In this document: in pieces, positions 24,836 to 33,002 of the stretch
How the letters are laid out: each line of letters opens with the position of its first letter
Numbering within the stretch: the stretch's first letter is position 1
From: Nocardioides sp. NBC_00368
GTDB taxonomy: Bacteria > Actinomycetota > Actinomycetes > Propionibacteriales > Nocardioidaceae
Assembly: GCF_036090055.1 (NCBI RefSeq)
Contig: NZ_CP107970.1
Span: 5,353,001 to 5,417,000 of the forward strand
DNA length: 64,000 nt
Direction of reading: 5' to 3'
Notes under the pieces: generated by a model
Told to the model about the DNA's origin: nothing
Database searches by the model: none
Seen by the model: the letters and a program-made list of their open reading frames with translations, nothing else
Program-made: the position numbers and the translations under genes

Positions 24836-25092
24836 CGTGGCGGTTGGAGCGGTACCACCGGGTCGGCCCGCAGGGGTTGGTGGACGAAGTCGATCTCGGT
24901 GAAGACCTGGATGAAGAGGATCTTCGGAAAGCTATCGGCACCACCGGACCTGTGCGTTACGCCGAGTGGCCCGTGACCGGGGCACTGGTGGACCTCGTCC
25001 GCTCGCACCTTGAAGATCCGGCGTACTTGTCGCGTCTTCGGCGACTGCGTTACGAGCATTTCCTCGGGTACCGGTCCGACGAGAACGGATGA
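24832..25092 (+). CDS. probable immunity protein for the colicin E3-like tip
   Basis: The ATG at 24832 overlaps the rhs stop as ATGA and has GGGCGG a few bases upstream, so it is translated with the toxin. The product is 86 residues, mildly acidic (DEVDLGEDLDEEDLRKAIG) and soluble. That is close to the 84-85 residues of E3/cloacin immunity proteins, though I see no clear residue-level similarity to them. Position, size and charge are what identify it as the cognate antidote. An in-frame GTG nine bases earlier is possible. Local GC is lower than in flanking core genes. The stop is 8 bp from the convergent permease. Confidence 0.65.
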   Translation: MTWRLERYHRVGPQGLVDEVDLGEDLDEEDLRKAIGTTGPVRYAEWPVTGALVDLVRSHLEDPAYLSRLRRLRYEHFLGYRSDENG

Positions 25093-25100
25093 GGCACCAA

Positions 25101-26381
25101 CTACCTCCGGAGCCGCGCCAGGGCGCGCATCCCGTGGTAGATCACGACCGCAGCGATGGTGCCCAGCGCGATGCCGGTGAAGGTGAGGTCGCCGAAGGTC
25201 AGGGTCAGGTTGCCGATGCCGATGACCAGCGCGACGGCGGCGGTGAACTGGTTGACCGGGTCGGCGAAGTCGACGCGGTTGTCGAGCCAGATCCGGATAC
25301 CGATCAGGCCGATGAGGCCGTAGAGCGCGACGGTGATGCCGCCGAGCACGCCGGGCGGGATGGTGTTCAACAACGCGCCGAACTTCGGCGACAGCGAGAG
25401 CAGGATCGCGACCACGCCGGCGACCCAGTAGGCGGCGGTCGAGAAGACCCGGGTCGCGGTCATGACGCCGATGTTCTCGCCGTACGTCGTCGTCGCCGAG
25501 CCGCCGAAGCCACCGGCGATGGTGGTGGCGAGGCCGTCGGCGAAGAGGGCCCGGCCGGTCTCGCGGTTGATGGTGTCGTCGCCGGCGAGGTGGGCGACGC
25601 TGCGTACGTGGCCGACGTTCTCGGCGACGAGGACGAGCACGACCGGCAGGAACATCGGGACCACCGACCAGGTCACGTCCGGCGTGGTGAAGTCGGGCAG
25701 CCCGAACCAGGCGGCCTTCTCGAACGCCGAGGTGTCGATCTGACCCAGGAGCAGCGCGGCGATGTAGCCGACGACGACGCCGACCAGGATGGAGAGCCGG
25801 GCGATCAGCCCACGGAAGGCGACGGCGACGACCAGCACGGTGGCCAGGGTGATCGCGGCGACCAGCACCGCGCCGTTGTCGGGGTCGGCCGGGTCACCGC
25901 CGACCACGTTGTTGGTCGCGGCACCGGCCAGGTTGAGACCGATCAGCGCGACGATCGCACCGGTCACCACCGGCGGCATCAGCGCCTCGATCCAGCCGGT
26001 GCCGGTGACCATCACGATCACGCCCACCAGCGCCAGCAGTGCGCCGGTGACCAGGATGCCGAAGAGCGCAGCGCCCATCCCGCCGCCGCCCATCGCGGCA
26101 CCGATCGGCGCGATGAAGGCGAAGGACGAGCCGAGATAAGAGGGCAGCCGGTTGCGCGTGATGAGCAGGAAAAGCAGGGTGCCGAGGCCGGAGAAGAACA
26201 GCGTCGTGGTCGGCGGGAAGCCGGTCAGCAGCGGCACCAGGAACGTGGCGCCGAACATGGCGACCACGTGCTGGCCGCCGAAGCCGATCGTGCGGGGCCA
26301 GCTCAGCCGCTCGCCGGGCTTGACGATCGCCCCCTCGCGTACGTTCTTGCCGTCTTCGTGCAGGTTCCACCCGAATCGCAT
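25101..26381 (-). CDS. uracil-xanthine permease, NCS2 family
   Basis: This 426-residue membrane protein has roughly 12-14 hydrophobic helices and the NCS2 features FGGQHVVAMFGATFLVPLLT in helix 1, SSFAFIAPIGAAM in helix 3, LVLVAENVGHVRSV (the Glu of helix 8) and GGFGGSATTTYGENIGVMTA in helix 10. The family imports uracil, xanthine or uric acid with protons, and the sequence is closer to the UraA/uracil branch. ATG 26381 has a GAGGGG site upstream. It stands alone, convergent with the toxin-immunity genes and divergent from the next oxidoreductase. Confidence 0.9.
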   Translation of the reverse strand: MRFGWNLHEDGKNVREGAIVKPGERLSWPRTIGFGGQHVVAMFGATFLVPLLTGFPPTTTLFFSGLGTLLFLLITRNRLPSYLGSSFAFIAPIGAAMGGGGMGAALFGILVTGALLALVGVIVMVTGTGWIEALMPPVVTGAIVALIGLNLAGAATNNVVGGDPADPDNGAVLVAAITLATVLVVAVAFRGLIARLSILVGVVVGYIAALLLGQIDTSAFEKAAWFGLPDFTTPDVTWSVVPMFLPVVLVLVAENVGHVRSVAHLAGDDTINRETGRALFADGLATTIAGGFGGSATTTYGENIGVMTATRVFSTAAYWVAGVVAILLSLSPKFGALLNTIPPGVLGGITVALYGLIGLIGIRIWLDNRVDFADPVNQFTAAVALVIGIGNLTLTFGDLTFTGIALGTIAAVVIYHGMRALARLRR

Positions 26382-26485
26382 CTCGCACCCCTCTTCAGCT
26401 CTCGTACGGCACGATCCGCCGCCTGCCGAACGATAGGGCCGATTCGTGCGGGTACGGAAGCCAGGTGCTCCGTAGGGTTGGACAC

Positions 26486-27256
26486 ATGACCATCCGCATC
26501 GGAGTCCAGATCCAGCCCCAGCACGCCGACTACGCCCAGATTCGCGACGCCGCGCGCCGCGCGGAGGAGATCGGCGTCGACGTGATCTTCAACTGGGACC
26601 ACTTCTACCCGCTGTACGGTGAGCCCGACGGCAAGCACTTCGAGGCGTGGACGATGCTCGCCGCCTGGGCCGAGCAGACCACGCGCGTCGAGATCGGCTG
26701 CCTGGTGACCTGCAACTCCTACCGCAACCCCGAGCTGCTCGCCGACATGGCCCGCACCGTCGACCACATCTCCGACGGCCGGCTGCTGTTCGGCATCGGA
26801 TCGGGGTGGTTCGAGCGGGACTACACCGAGTACGGCTACGACTTCGGCACCGCCGGCTCCCGCCTCGACGCCCTCGGCGAGGCGCTCCCGCGCATCGAGA
26901 AGCGCTGGTCCGAGCTCAACCCCGCACCCGTCCGGAAGATCCCGGTCATGATCGGTGGCGGCGGTGAGAAGAAGACCCTGAAGTACGTCGCGAAGCACGC
27001 CGACATCTGGCACTCCTTCTCCGACATCCCCACCCTCGATCGCAAGCGCGGCATCCTCGCCGAGCACTGCAGAGGTGTCGGCCGCGACGTCTCCGAGATC
27101 GAGATCTCCGTCGAGGTCAGCGACGTCGAGTCGGCCAAGGCGTTCGCCGACGCCGGAGCGACGCTGTTCACCCACGGCGTCAACGGCCCCGACTACGACC
27201 TCTCGTTCCTGGAGGAGCTCGTCGCCTGGCGCGACGGCCAGGGCAGCGCAACGTAG
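26486..27256 (+). CDS. LLM class F420-dependent oxidoreductase
   Basis: This 256-residue luciferase-like protein begins IRIGVQIQPQHADYAQIRDA, then GVDVIFNWDHFYPLYG, EIGCLVTCNSYRNPELLADM and ISDGRLLFGIGSGWFERDY. These are typical of mycobacterial-type F420-dependent LLM enzymes, in which the WF(x)RD and the glycine-rich GIGSGW contact the deazaflavin. The substrate is unknown. ATG 26486 is preferred over an in-frame start seven codons earlier that lies in the promoter region. It is followed by an unrelated lipoprotein gene. Confidence 0.82.
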   Translation: MTIRIGVQIQPQHADYAQIRDAARRAEEIGVDVIFNWDHFYPLYGEPDGKHFEAWTMLAAWAEQTTRVEIGCLVTCNSYRNPELLADMARTVDHISDGRLLFGIGSGWFERDYTEYGYDFGTAGSRLDALGEALPRIEKRWSELNPAPVRKIPVMIGGGGEKKTLKYVAKHADIWHSFSDIPTLDRKRGILAEHCRGVGRDVSEIEISVEVSDVESAKAFADAGATLFTHGVNGPDYDLSFLEELVAWRDGQGSAT

Positions 27257-27281
27257 GTCCCGCCTCGGCCGTCATAACAAC

Positions 27282-28100
27282 ATGTGGCGATATGGGTGGG
27301 TGCTGCTCCTGGTGGCGGCGAGCGCATGTGGGAACGACCGGGTGCTCGACCCGGCCACGGGGAGCGGCACCGTCCGCTCGACGGGCACCGTGACGGTGCT
27401 CGACGACGGCGGTGGCCCGCAGCTGTGCTACGGGGCGATCGCGGAGTCGATGCCGCCGCAGTGCGACGGGCTCGAGATGACCGGCTGGGACTGGGCCGAC
27501 CATCCCGAGCACGAGGAGCACGCGGGCACGCGCTGGGGTGATTTCCAGGTCACGGGCACGCTCGACGACACGACGTTCGCCGTGACCGACGCCGTGCCGG
27601 CCGACGACGCGTCGGTTCCGCCGGTCGAGGAGGTTGACTTCAGCACTCCGTGCCCCGAGCCGGAGGGTGGCTGGAAAGTTCTCGATCCCGAGCGGACCAC
27701 GGTGGAGAGCCAGGAGGCGACCGTGGCCGCCGCGCAACGGTTGCCGGGCTACAGCGACCTGTGGCTCGACCAGACGCAGGTGGCGCGCCCGACGAACGAC
27801 CCGCGCAAGCTCATCCTCAACGTACGCGTGACCGGTGACCCCGCCGCGGCCGAGAAGGAGCTGCGCGAGACCTGGGGCGGGATGCTCTGCGTCTCGCGCG
27901 CGACGGTGTCGCAGGAGGAGCTTGGCAAGATCCAGGAGGAGCTCTCGGACCAGCCGCACCACGTCAGCAGCGGTCTGTCCCGTGGCGTCGTCCACCTGCG
28001 CGTGCTGATCGACGACGGCGGTCTCCAGGAGCGCCTCGACGAGAGGTACGGCAAGGGCACGGTCGTTCTCGACGGCGCCGTCTTCGAGCCGGTGGAGTGA
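27282..28100 (+). CDS. putative lipoprotein of unknown function, 272 aa
   Basis: The N-terminus WRYGWVLLLVAASACGND is a short lipoprotein signal with lipobox A-S-A-C, so the protein should be exported and lipidated. The body contains TVTVLDDGGGPQLCYGAIAE and four more cysteines (PPQCDG, STPCPEP, GMLCVS), some of which may form disulfides. I do not recognise the family. ATG 27282 is chosen because the signal peptide starts there; an open frame 200 bases upstream only shadows the LLM gene. The stop is 4 bp from the convergent aminotransferase. Confidence 0.65.
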   Translation: MWRYGWVLLLVAASACGNDRVLDPATGSGTVRSTGTVTVLDDGGGPQLCYGAIAESMPPQCDGLEMTGWDWADHPEHEEHAGTRWGDFQVTGTLDDTTFAVTDAVPADDASVPPVEEVDFSTPCPEPEGGWKVLDPERTTVESQEATVAAAQRLPGYSDLWLDQTQVARPTNDPRKLILNVRVTGDPAAAEKELRETWGGMLCVSRATVSQEELGKIQEELSDQPHHVSSGLSRGVVHLRVLIDDGGLQERLDERYGKGTVVLDGAVFEPVE

Positions 28101-28104
28101 GGCG

Positions 28105-28998
28105 TCAGCCGACGACGACCGTCCCTGACGTCGCCTGCAGGTCCGCGTACGCCTTGGCGAGCTGCTGTGTCACCGGCCCGCGCTCGATCGGGCGGCCGTC
28201 GAGGGAGACGACCGGGGTGATGCCGCCCATGGTGCCGGTGACGAAGGCCTCGTCGGCGGTGTGGGCGTCGGTGAGCGAGAAGTCGCCGACGTCCACCGGC
28301 AGGCCCAGGTCGGCGGCGAGCTCCAGGACGGTGGCACGGGTGATGCCCTCGGGGCACGCCTTGGTCGTCGAGGTGCGCAGCACCCCGTCGCGTACGTGGA
28401 AGAAGTGCGTGGCATTGGTCTCGGCGATGAAGCCGACGTCGTCGAGCATCAGGGCGTCGTCGGCGCCGGCGTTGTTGGCCTCGACCTTGGCCAGGATCGA
28501 GGGGATCAGGTTGTTGTGGTGGATCTTCGGGTCGAGCATGTCGGCGCGCGGGCGGCGCTGGGCCGCGGTGATGAGCGTGATCCCGGAGTCGTCGTAGACC
28601 GGCGACTTGAACTCGGCCAGCACGATCAGCGTGGGACCCGACTGGTTGAGCCGCGGGTCCATGCCGGAGGTCACCTTCACGCCGCGGGAGAGGGTGAGCC
28701 GGATGTGGACGTCGTCGCGCATGCCGTTGGCGGCCAGGCACTCGCGGATCGCCTGGGTCATGAACTCGTCGGACGGGATGTCGGAGAAGGCCATGGCCCG
28801 TGCCGAGCGCCGCAGCCGGAGGAGGTGCTCGGAGAGCTTGAAGATCCGTCCCCGGGTGAGTCGCAGGCCCTCCCAGACACCGTCGCCGCCCTGGGCCAGC
28901 GAGTCGAACGGCGAGATCCGCGCCTCCAGGCGGTGGGTGAGCTCGCCGTTGATCCAGACCTGGATGTCGTCGTTGCGGGGGTCGTATGTCTGCAGCAT
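28105..28998 (-). CDS. class IV (branched-chain-type) PLP aminotransferase
   Basis: This 297-residue protein has fold-type IV features: WINGELTHRLEARISPFDSL near the start, GVWEGLRLTRGRIFKLSEHL, the PLP lysine region MLDPKIHHNNLIPSILAKVE, GFIAETNATHFFHVRDGVL and the phosphate-binding TGTMGGITPV. Such enzymes include branched-chain and D-amino acid aminotransferases and aminodeoxychorismate lyase, and the exact substrate is not clear. The start overlaps the upstream sulfotransferase-like stop by one base (TGATG), so the two form a coupled pair. Confidence 0.82.
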   Translation of the reverse strand: MLQTYDPRNDDIQVWINGELTHRLEARISPFDSLAQGGDGVWEGLRLTRGRIFKLSEHLLRLRRSARAMAFSDIPSDEFMTQAIRECLAANGMRDDVHIRLTLSRGVKVTSGMDPRLNQSGPTLIVLAEFKSPVYDDSGITLITAAQRRPRADMLDPKIHHNNLIPSILAKVEANNAGADDALMLDDVGFIAETNATHFFHVRDGVLRTSTTKACPEGITRATVLELAADLGLPVDVGDFSLTDAHTADEAFVTGTMGGITPVVSLDGRPIERGPVTQQLAKAYADLQATSGTVVVG

Positions 28999-29711
28999 CA
29001 GTCAACTTTCATGACATAGGGGGCGAGGCGATCGTAGTAGGGCAGGCAGCGCTCCAGGAGCGGCGCCAGGCGTGGGGGCAGCGGATCGGCCGCGCCGGGG
29101 GAGGAGGCCGCGAAACCGGTCGACGCCCAGACGCCTGAGTACCAGTGCGGGGCCCACACCCCGTCGGAGTCGCGCCGGCCGGCCGGCCAGGACAGCATCG
29201 CCTCGTCGAACTCGATCCCCAATGCCTCGCACAGCCCGACGAGAGCCGCGCGCGGCGAGGCCAGGATCGAGGCGGCATCGACCACCGGCCCGCCGAACTC
29301 CTCGAAGAGTGCCACCTGCTGCGGCAGACCGAGATCCTCGAGCGTCGGCTCCTCACGGACCTTGGCGTACGAAGTCAGCACCCGCTCCGGGTCCCGCACC
29401 AGGAACGCGTGCGAGAGCCCGGCGAAGGCGCCGTGGTCCATCTCCGGAAGCAGGTGATGGGTCATGTGCTTCTGGTACTGCACCGCCGAGCCGACCGGAC
29501 CGGAGGTGATCTCCTCGGCCACGACCCGCCAGTCGTTCGGCTGGGAGGCGAGCACCTCGTCACGTCCTGGATGGTCGAGGCCGGTCGCCGAGAGGTAGGC
29601 GGCGTAGAGCGGCTCGTCGAGGACCGTGCAGTCCGGCCGGTTCTCGAACGAGCGCATCAGCGCCGTGGATAGGTTCCTCGGGCCTGACCACATGGCGATC
29701 CGCACTGTCAC
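28998..29711 (-). CDS. sulfotransferase-like P-loop protein
   Basis: This 237-residue protein begins VRIAMWSGPRNLSTALMRSF, a sulfotransferase-type phosphate-binding loop. It has HAFLVRDPERVLTSYAKVRE, equivalent to the 3'-phosphate-binding region, and a C-terminal LLERCLPYYDRLAPYVMKV. It may transfer sulfuryl groups from PAPS or be a related P-loop enzyme; no substrate can be named. The GTG at 29711 starts right at the motif. It is one base overlapped with the aminotransferase downstream, an association I recall from other actinobacteria and proteobacteria but without a described reaction. Confidence 0.65.
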   Translation of the reverse strand: MTVRIAMWSGPRNLSTALMRSFENRPDCTVLDEPLYAAYLSATGLDHPGRDEVLASQPNDWRVVAEEITSGPVGSAVQYQKHMTHHLLPEMDHGAFAGLSHAFLVRDPERVLTSYAKVREEPTLEDLGLPQQVALFEEFGGPVVDAASILASPRAALVGLCEALGIEFDEAMLSWPAGRRDSDGVWAPHWYSGVWASTGFAASSPGAADPLPPRLAPLLERCLPYYDRLAPYVMKVD

Positions 29712-29729
29712 GGCGCCACGCTAGCCGGA

Positions 29730-30134
29730 TCAGGCCTGATCCGCGGGCTCCAGCGAGATCGAGATCGAGTTGATGCAGAACCGGTCGCCGGTCGGGGTCC
29801 CGTAGCCGTCGGGGAAGACGTGGCCGAGGTGGGAGCCGCAGTTGGCGCAGCGTACTTCCACGCGGTCCATACCGTGGGACTTGTCCTCGATGTACTCCAC
29901 GGTGTCGCTGATCGGCTGGTAGAACGACGGCCAGCCGCAGCCGGAGTGGAACTTGGTGTCGGACTCGAACAGCTTGGCCTTGCAGGCCTTGCACGAGTAG
30001 ACGCCCTTGATCTCGGTGTCGGTGTACTCACCGGTGAATGCCCGCTCGGTGCCCGCCTGGCGCAGCACCGCGTACTCCTCGGGCGTCAGCTCTGCCCGCC
30101 ACTCCTCGTCGGACTTCTCCACGTTGTAACCCAT
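29730..30134 (-). CDS. msrB: peptide-methionine (R)-S-oxide reductase MsrB
   Basis: This 134-residue protein has all MsrB hallmarks: two zinc CxxC motifs (CKACKAK and CANCGSHLGHVF), HSGCGWPSFYQPI and the catalytic RFCINSISI. It repairs R-methionine sulfoxide in proteins and is reduced by thioredoxin. ATG 30134 gives the normal family length, and upstream in-frame residues cover the promoter. It is divergent from a cysteine dioxygenase gene with 98 bp between starts. Confidence 0.95.
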   Translation of the reverse strand: MGYNVEKSDEEWRAELTPEEYAVLRQAGTERAFTGEYTDTEIKGVYSCKACKAKLFESDTKFHSGCGWPSFYQPISDTVEYIEDKSHGMDRVEVRCANCGSHLGHVFPDGYGTPTGDRFCINSISISLEPADQA

Positions 30135-30172
30135 GGTTGAAATGGTACGTCTGGGGTGGGAGCACAACTCCA

Positions 30173-30200
30173 TTGTCAAAGTGGACTGATCTACTATACT
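30173..30200 (+). promoter_or_regulatory. promoter of the cysteine dioxygenase gene
   Basis: TTGTCA at 30173-30178 and TATACT at 30195-30200 are separated by 16 bp, a near-consensus vegetative promoter reading toward the dioxygenase 33 bp downstream. The region is AT-rich against its surroundings. Confidence 0.6.
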
Positions 30201-30232
30201 TAAACCGTACGACGCTTCTGGAGGAGGCCACC

Positions 30233-30676
30233 ATGACCGCACTCGCCACACAGCCCCTGCTGGACGCCATCCGCACCTACGCCGACGACGAGGACCTGAT
30301 CGCGCAGGTGCAGCCGCCCGAGACCGGGCGCGAGTTCCACCTGCTCCGTCGCGACGACGCGGTCGAGGTGTGGCTGATCGCCTGGGCGCCCGGCGCCAGC
30401 ACGGGCTTCCACGACCACGGCACCGCGACCACCGCCTTCACCGTGCTCACCGGCAGCCTGGTCGAGCACAACTGGCTCGGCGGACTGCAGCTCGCCGACG
30501 TCGGTCCCGGCGATGCCCGGGCGCACACGGCCGGTCACGTCCATGACGTACGCAACGTCGGCTCGCGCCCGGCGCTCAGCCTGCACGCGTACGCACCGCG
30601 GCTGGACGCGATGCACAACTACCACTTTCGCGGCGACCGAATCACTCTGATCGGCGCCGAGCCGGGACGCGACTGA
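30233..30676 (+). CDS. cysteine dioxygenase family protein (cupin)
   Basis: This 147-residue protein is a small cupin with GASTGFHDHGTATTAFTVLTG, giving the metal histidines (H-D-H), and a later GHVHDVRNVGSRPALSLHAY with the third histidine and the Tyr/His of the active site. This fits type I bacterial thiol dioxygenases that oxidise cysteine, or a similar thiol, to the sulfinate with Fe(II). ATG 30233 has GGAGGAGG upstream; longer open frames begin inside msrB and are excluded. It is divergent from msrB, so both genes deal with sulfur amino acid oxidation. Confidence 0.82.
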   Translation: MTALATQPLLDAIRTYADDEDLIAQVQPPETGREFHLLRRDDAVEVWLIAWAPGASTGFHDHGTATTAFTVLTGSLVEHNWLGGLQLADVGPGDARAHTAGHVHDVRNVGSRPALSLHAYAPRLDAMHNYHFRGDRITLIGAEPGRD

Positions 30677-30680
30677 GCCG

Positions 30681-31976
30681 TCAGAAGCCGGTGATGCAGT
30701 AGGGCAGCGGACCGCCGTCTGCCATCGCCGCCCAGGTCTCGATCGCCTCGGGCGAGCCCGTGATCCGGCCGGCGGCCGCCAGGGTGCGTACGTCGACGCC
30801 GCCGAGATACAGGGCGCCGAGAGTGTCCGCGGCCAGCTCCACGGTCGGCGCGTCCTCGGTCCGGGAGACCTCGGCGACACCGTCCTTCACGACGACCCGC
30901 CAGGATCCGTCGGCGTGCCCGAGCGGGTCCTCGACGCCGAGGACGATCTCGCCGGCGGCGTACCACGGTCGCGCCTGAAGCGCGGTCGGCACGTCGAGCA
31001 CGCGCAGCCACAGCATGTCGTCGAGCTCGGCGCTCTTGACCGCGAACGGCTCGGCGAGCGCCCAGTAGAGCGGGTCCTGCAGCGGAGCCCGGCGCCAGCC
31101 GACGCGCTCGACGAGGTCGATGTCGGCGAGGAACCGCCACAGCCGCAGGTAGGCCGCCGGGGTCAGCGCCACCAGGTCGACGACCCGGGCCATCCGCAGT
31201 CCGGAGTCGTTGCGCTCGTCGGCGGTCTTGTAGATGGCGTAGCCGTCAGGGGTGCCGGAGGCGTCGAGGTGCAGCACGGCCCGCTGCTTCGACTCGCCCT
31301 TCGAGTCGCCGTCGAAGTCGTAGGCGCTGGAGAGCCACGGCTCGTAGAACTGTGGCCGGGTGACGGACCCGCGGGTGCGCTCCTGGAAGGTGCCGTAGAT
31401 CTCGGCGACCGTCTTCCAGGCGTCGGCCGGCTCGATCAGCGTCACCGAACCGTCGTCGGCCGGCACCTCGGGCCGGTAGCGGAACTTGGAGGTCACGTCG
31501 ACCTCGATCTGGCGCAGGTGGGTGGCCGTGCCGAACCCGAAGCGGCCGTAGATGGAGCCCTCCGAGACGGTCAGCGCCGCCAGCGGCACCCCGGCGGCGA
31601 CGGCGTCGGCGAGCGAGACGGTCATCAGCTTGCGCAGCAGCCCTTGGCGCCGGTGGGTGGGGGAGACGGTCACGTCGCTGATCAGCAGCGTCGGCAGGCT
31701 GGCGCCACCGCCCACGTTGACCGGCGAGGTCCAGGAGGAGAACGTCGCGACCGGGATCGTGGCCGAGGAGAACTCCGAGCTCTCCGCCCACGCCCCCAGC
31801 AGCGTCACCGAGTCTGCGCGGGTGTGGTCGCGCCAGACCTGGATCCCGTCGTCGTTGCCGCGTGACTGGTGGAAGCCACGCCGGGTGGCTTCGTACCACC
31901 CCTTCAGCTGGGCCTCGTCCCCGTCGAACGGGTCGAGGCTGCGGAAGACGAGACCGGGGTGCTCGAGCGCGCTCAT
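30681..31976 (-). CDS. eis: Eis-type GNAT N-acetyltransferase
   Basis: This 431-residue protein has the three-part Eis layout: an N-terminal GNAT domain with DVTVSPTHRRQGLLRKLMTV (the acetyl-CoA loop), then GSIYGRFGFGTATH, a second GNAT-like domain (about 190-300), and a sterol-carrier-like C-terminal domain ending YCITGF. The terminal carboxylate of the Phe serves in catalysis in this family. Eis enzymes acetylate several amines of aminoglycosides or protein lysines; what this one acts on is unknown. ATG 31976 (SALEHPG) is preferred over an upstream GTG. It converges closely on the dioxygenase gene. Confidence 0.85.
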   Translation of the reverse strand: MSALEHPGLVFRSLDPFDGDEAQLKGWYEATRRGFHQSRGNDDGIQVWRDHTRADSVTLLGAWAESSEFSSATIPVATFSSWTSPVNVGGGASLPTLLISDVTVSPTHRRQGLLRKLMTVSLADAVAAGVPLAALTVSEGSIYGRFGFGTATHLRQIEVDVTSKFRYRPEVPADDGSVTLIEPADAWKTVAEIYGTFQERTRGSVTRPQFYEPWLSSAYDFDGDSKGESKQRAVLHLDASGTPDGYAIYKTADERNDSGLRMARVVDLVALTPAAYLRLWRFLADIDLVERVGWRRAPLQDPLYWALAEPFAVKSAELDDMLWLRVLDVPTALQARPWYAAGEIVLGVEDPLGHADGSWRVVVKDGVAEVSRTEDAPTVELAADTLGALYLGGVDVRTLAAAGRITGSPEAIETWAAMADGGPLPYCITGF

Positions 31977-32015
31977 GCTCAGAACGTACGCCGTCGGCAC
32001 CCCGATCTCGACTGG

Positions 32016-32933
32016 TTATTCCTCCGTCAGGTCGGTGGCCGGGGCTGTCGTGACCACCTGCCGGCGGCGCCGCGAGAGGAGCCACACGGGTGCGGCCAGG
32101 AGCAGGACGACCGGCGTCCACGGGATGACGGCGCCGAGGGCGACCGCGAGGACGCGGGCCGAGGCGCCCAGCGCGTCCCAGCCGGCGCTCAGCCCGGCCA
32201 GGAAGCCGGGGTCGTCGTCGGAGGAGCCGCCGGGACCGGCCCGGTCGATGGAGACCGTGATCGTCGACAACGAGGTCTGGTCCTCGAGAGCCGCCTGCTG
32301 GGCGAGCAGCGAGTTGAGGTCGGCCTCACGACGGGCGAGCTCGGACTCGATCGAGATGACGTCGCCGATCCTCTCGGCGCGGGAGAGCAGCGTACGGATC
32401 CGCTCGATGCTCGTGCGGGCGTTCTTCACCCGCACCTCGGTGTCCACGACCTGGGTGGTGACGTCGGTGGTCGTGGTGTTGGAGTCGACCAGTGTGGCGG
32501 TGTCCTCGAGGTCGGCCATCGCGTCGTCGAACGACTTCGACGGGATCCGCAGCACCATGCGGGCGTAGCGCGGACCGTCGTCGTCGCTGTCGCTGGTCTC
32601 CTGCTCGGTGACCTGGCCGGCGTACTTGTCGGAGACGTGCTGCACCTGCGTACGCGTCTTTCCGACGTCCTTCGCGCTGAGCGCGACCGAGCCGGTGGAG
32701 ATGATCGATGGCTTCACGACGGCCTGGTTCGGTGCCGCCGCATCCGCATCCTGCTCGGCCATCTCCGGACCGGCCGCCTTCCCGGCCGACGAATCGGCCA
32801 ACGACTCGACCGGCGCCGAGCCGGCGTCGGCGGACTCGCCGGAACCGTCCGACCCGCCGCACGCGCCGAGGGCGAAGATGCTGACAATCACAAGGGCCGC
32901 ACCCGAGATAGGCCTGACCTTTGCTGGTTTCAT
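32016..32933 (-). CDS. DUF4349 lipoprotein
   Basis: This 305-residue protein has a lipoprotein signal (VIVSIFALGACGG), an acidic linker, and the DUF4349 core: SIISTGSVALSAKDVGKTRT, VLRIPSKSFDDAMADLEDT, and a coiled coil with SIESELARREADLNSLLAQQ. One membrane helix near the C-terminus is followed by a basic tail (PVWLLSRRRRQ). The family is membrane-anchored at the cell surface with no agreed role. ATG 32933 is chosen at the signal peptide. It stands between Eis and a secreted pyroglutamyl-peptidase-like gene on the same strand. Confidence 0.8.
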   Translation of the reverse strand: MKPAKVRPISGAALVIVSIFALGACGGSDGSGESADAGSAPVESLADSSAGKAAGPEMAEQDADAAAPNQAVVKPSIISTGSVALSAKDVGKTRTQVQHVSDKYAGQVTEQETSDSDDDGPRYARMVLRIPSKSFDDAMADLEDTATLVDSNTTTTDVTTQVVDTEVRVKNARTSIERIRTLLSRAERIGDVISIESELARREADLNSLLAQQAALEDQTSLSTITVSIDRAGPGGSSDDDPGFLAGLSAGWDALGASARVLAVALGAVIPWTPVVLLLAAPVWLLSRRRRQVVTTAPATDLTEE

Positions 32934-33002
32934 GCTCTCAGTACGCCCGGGGGCATGGAAACGGTGCGGGATCCGGCTGGTTTCTTCGGGCAATTCTCCG
33001 GA

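Noticed and set aside
30191..30209. CTACTAT before the cysteine dioxygenase gene as a ninth BlaI-type site
   Set aside because: The second arm is absent and the bases are better explained by the -10 hexamer TATACT of a near-consensus promoter.
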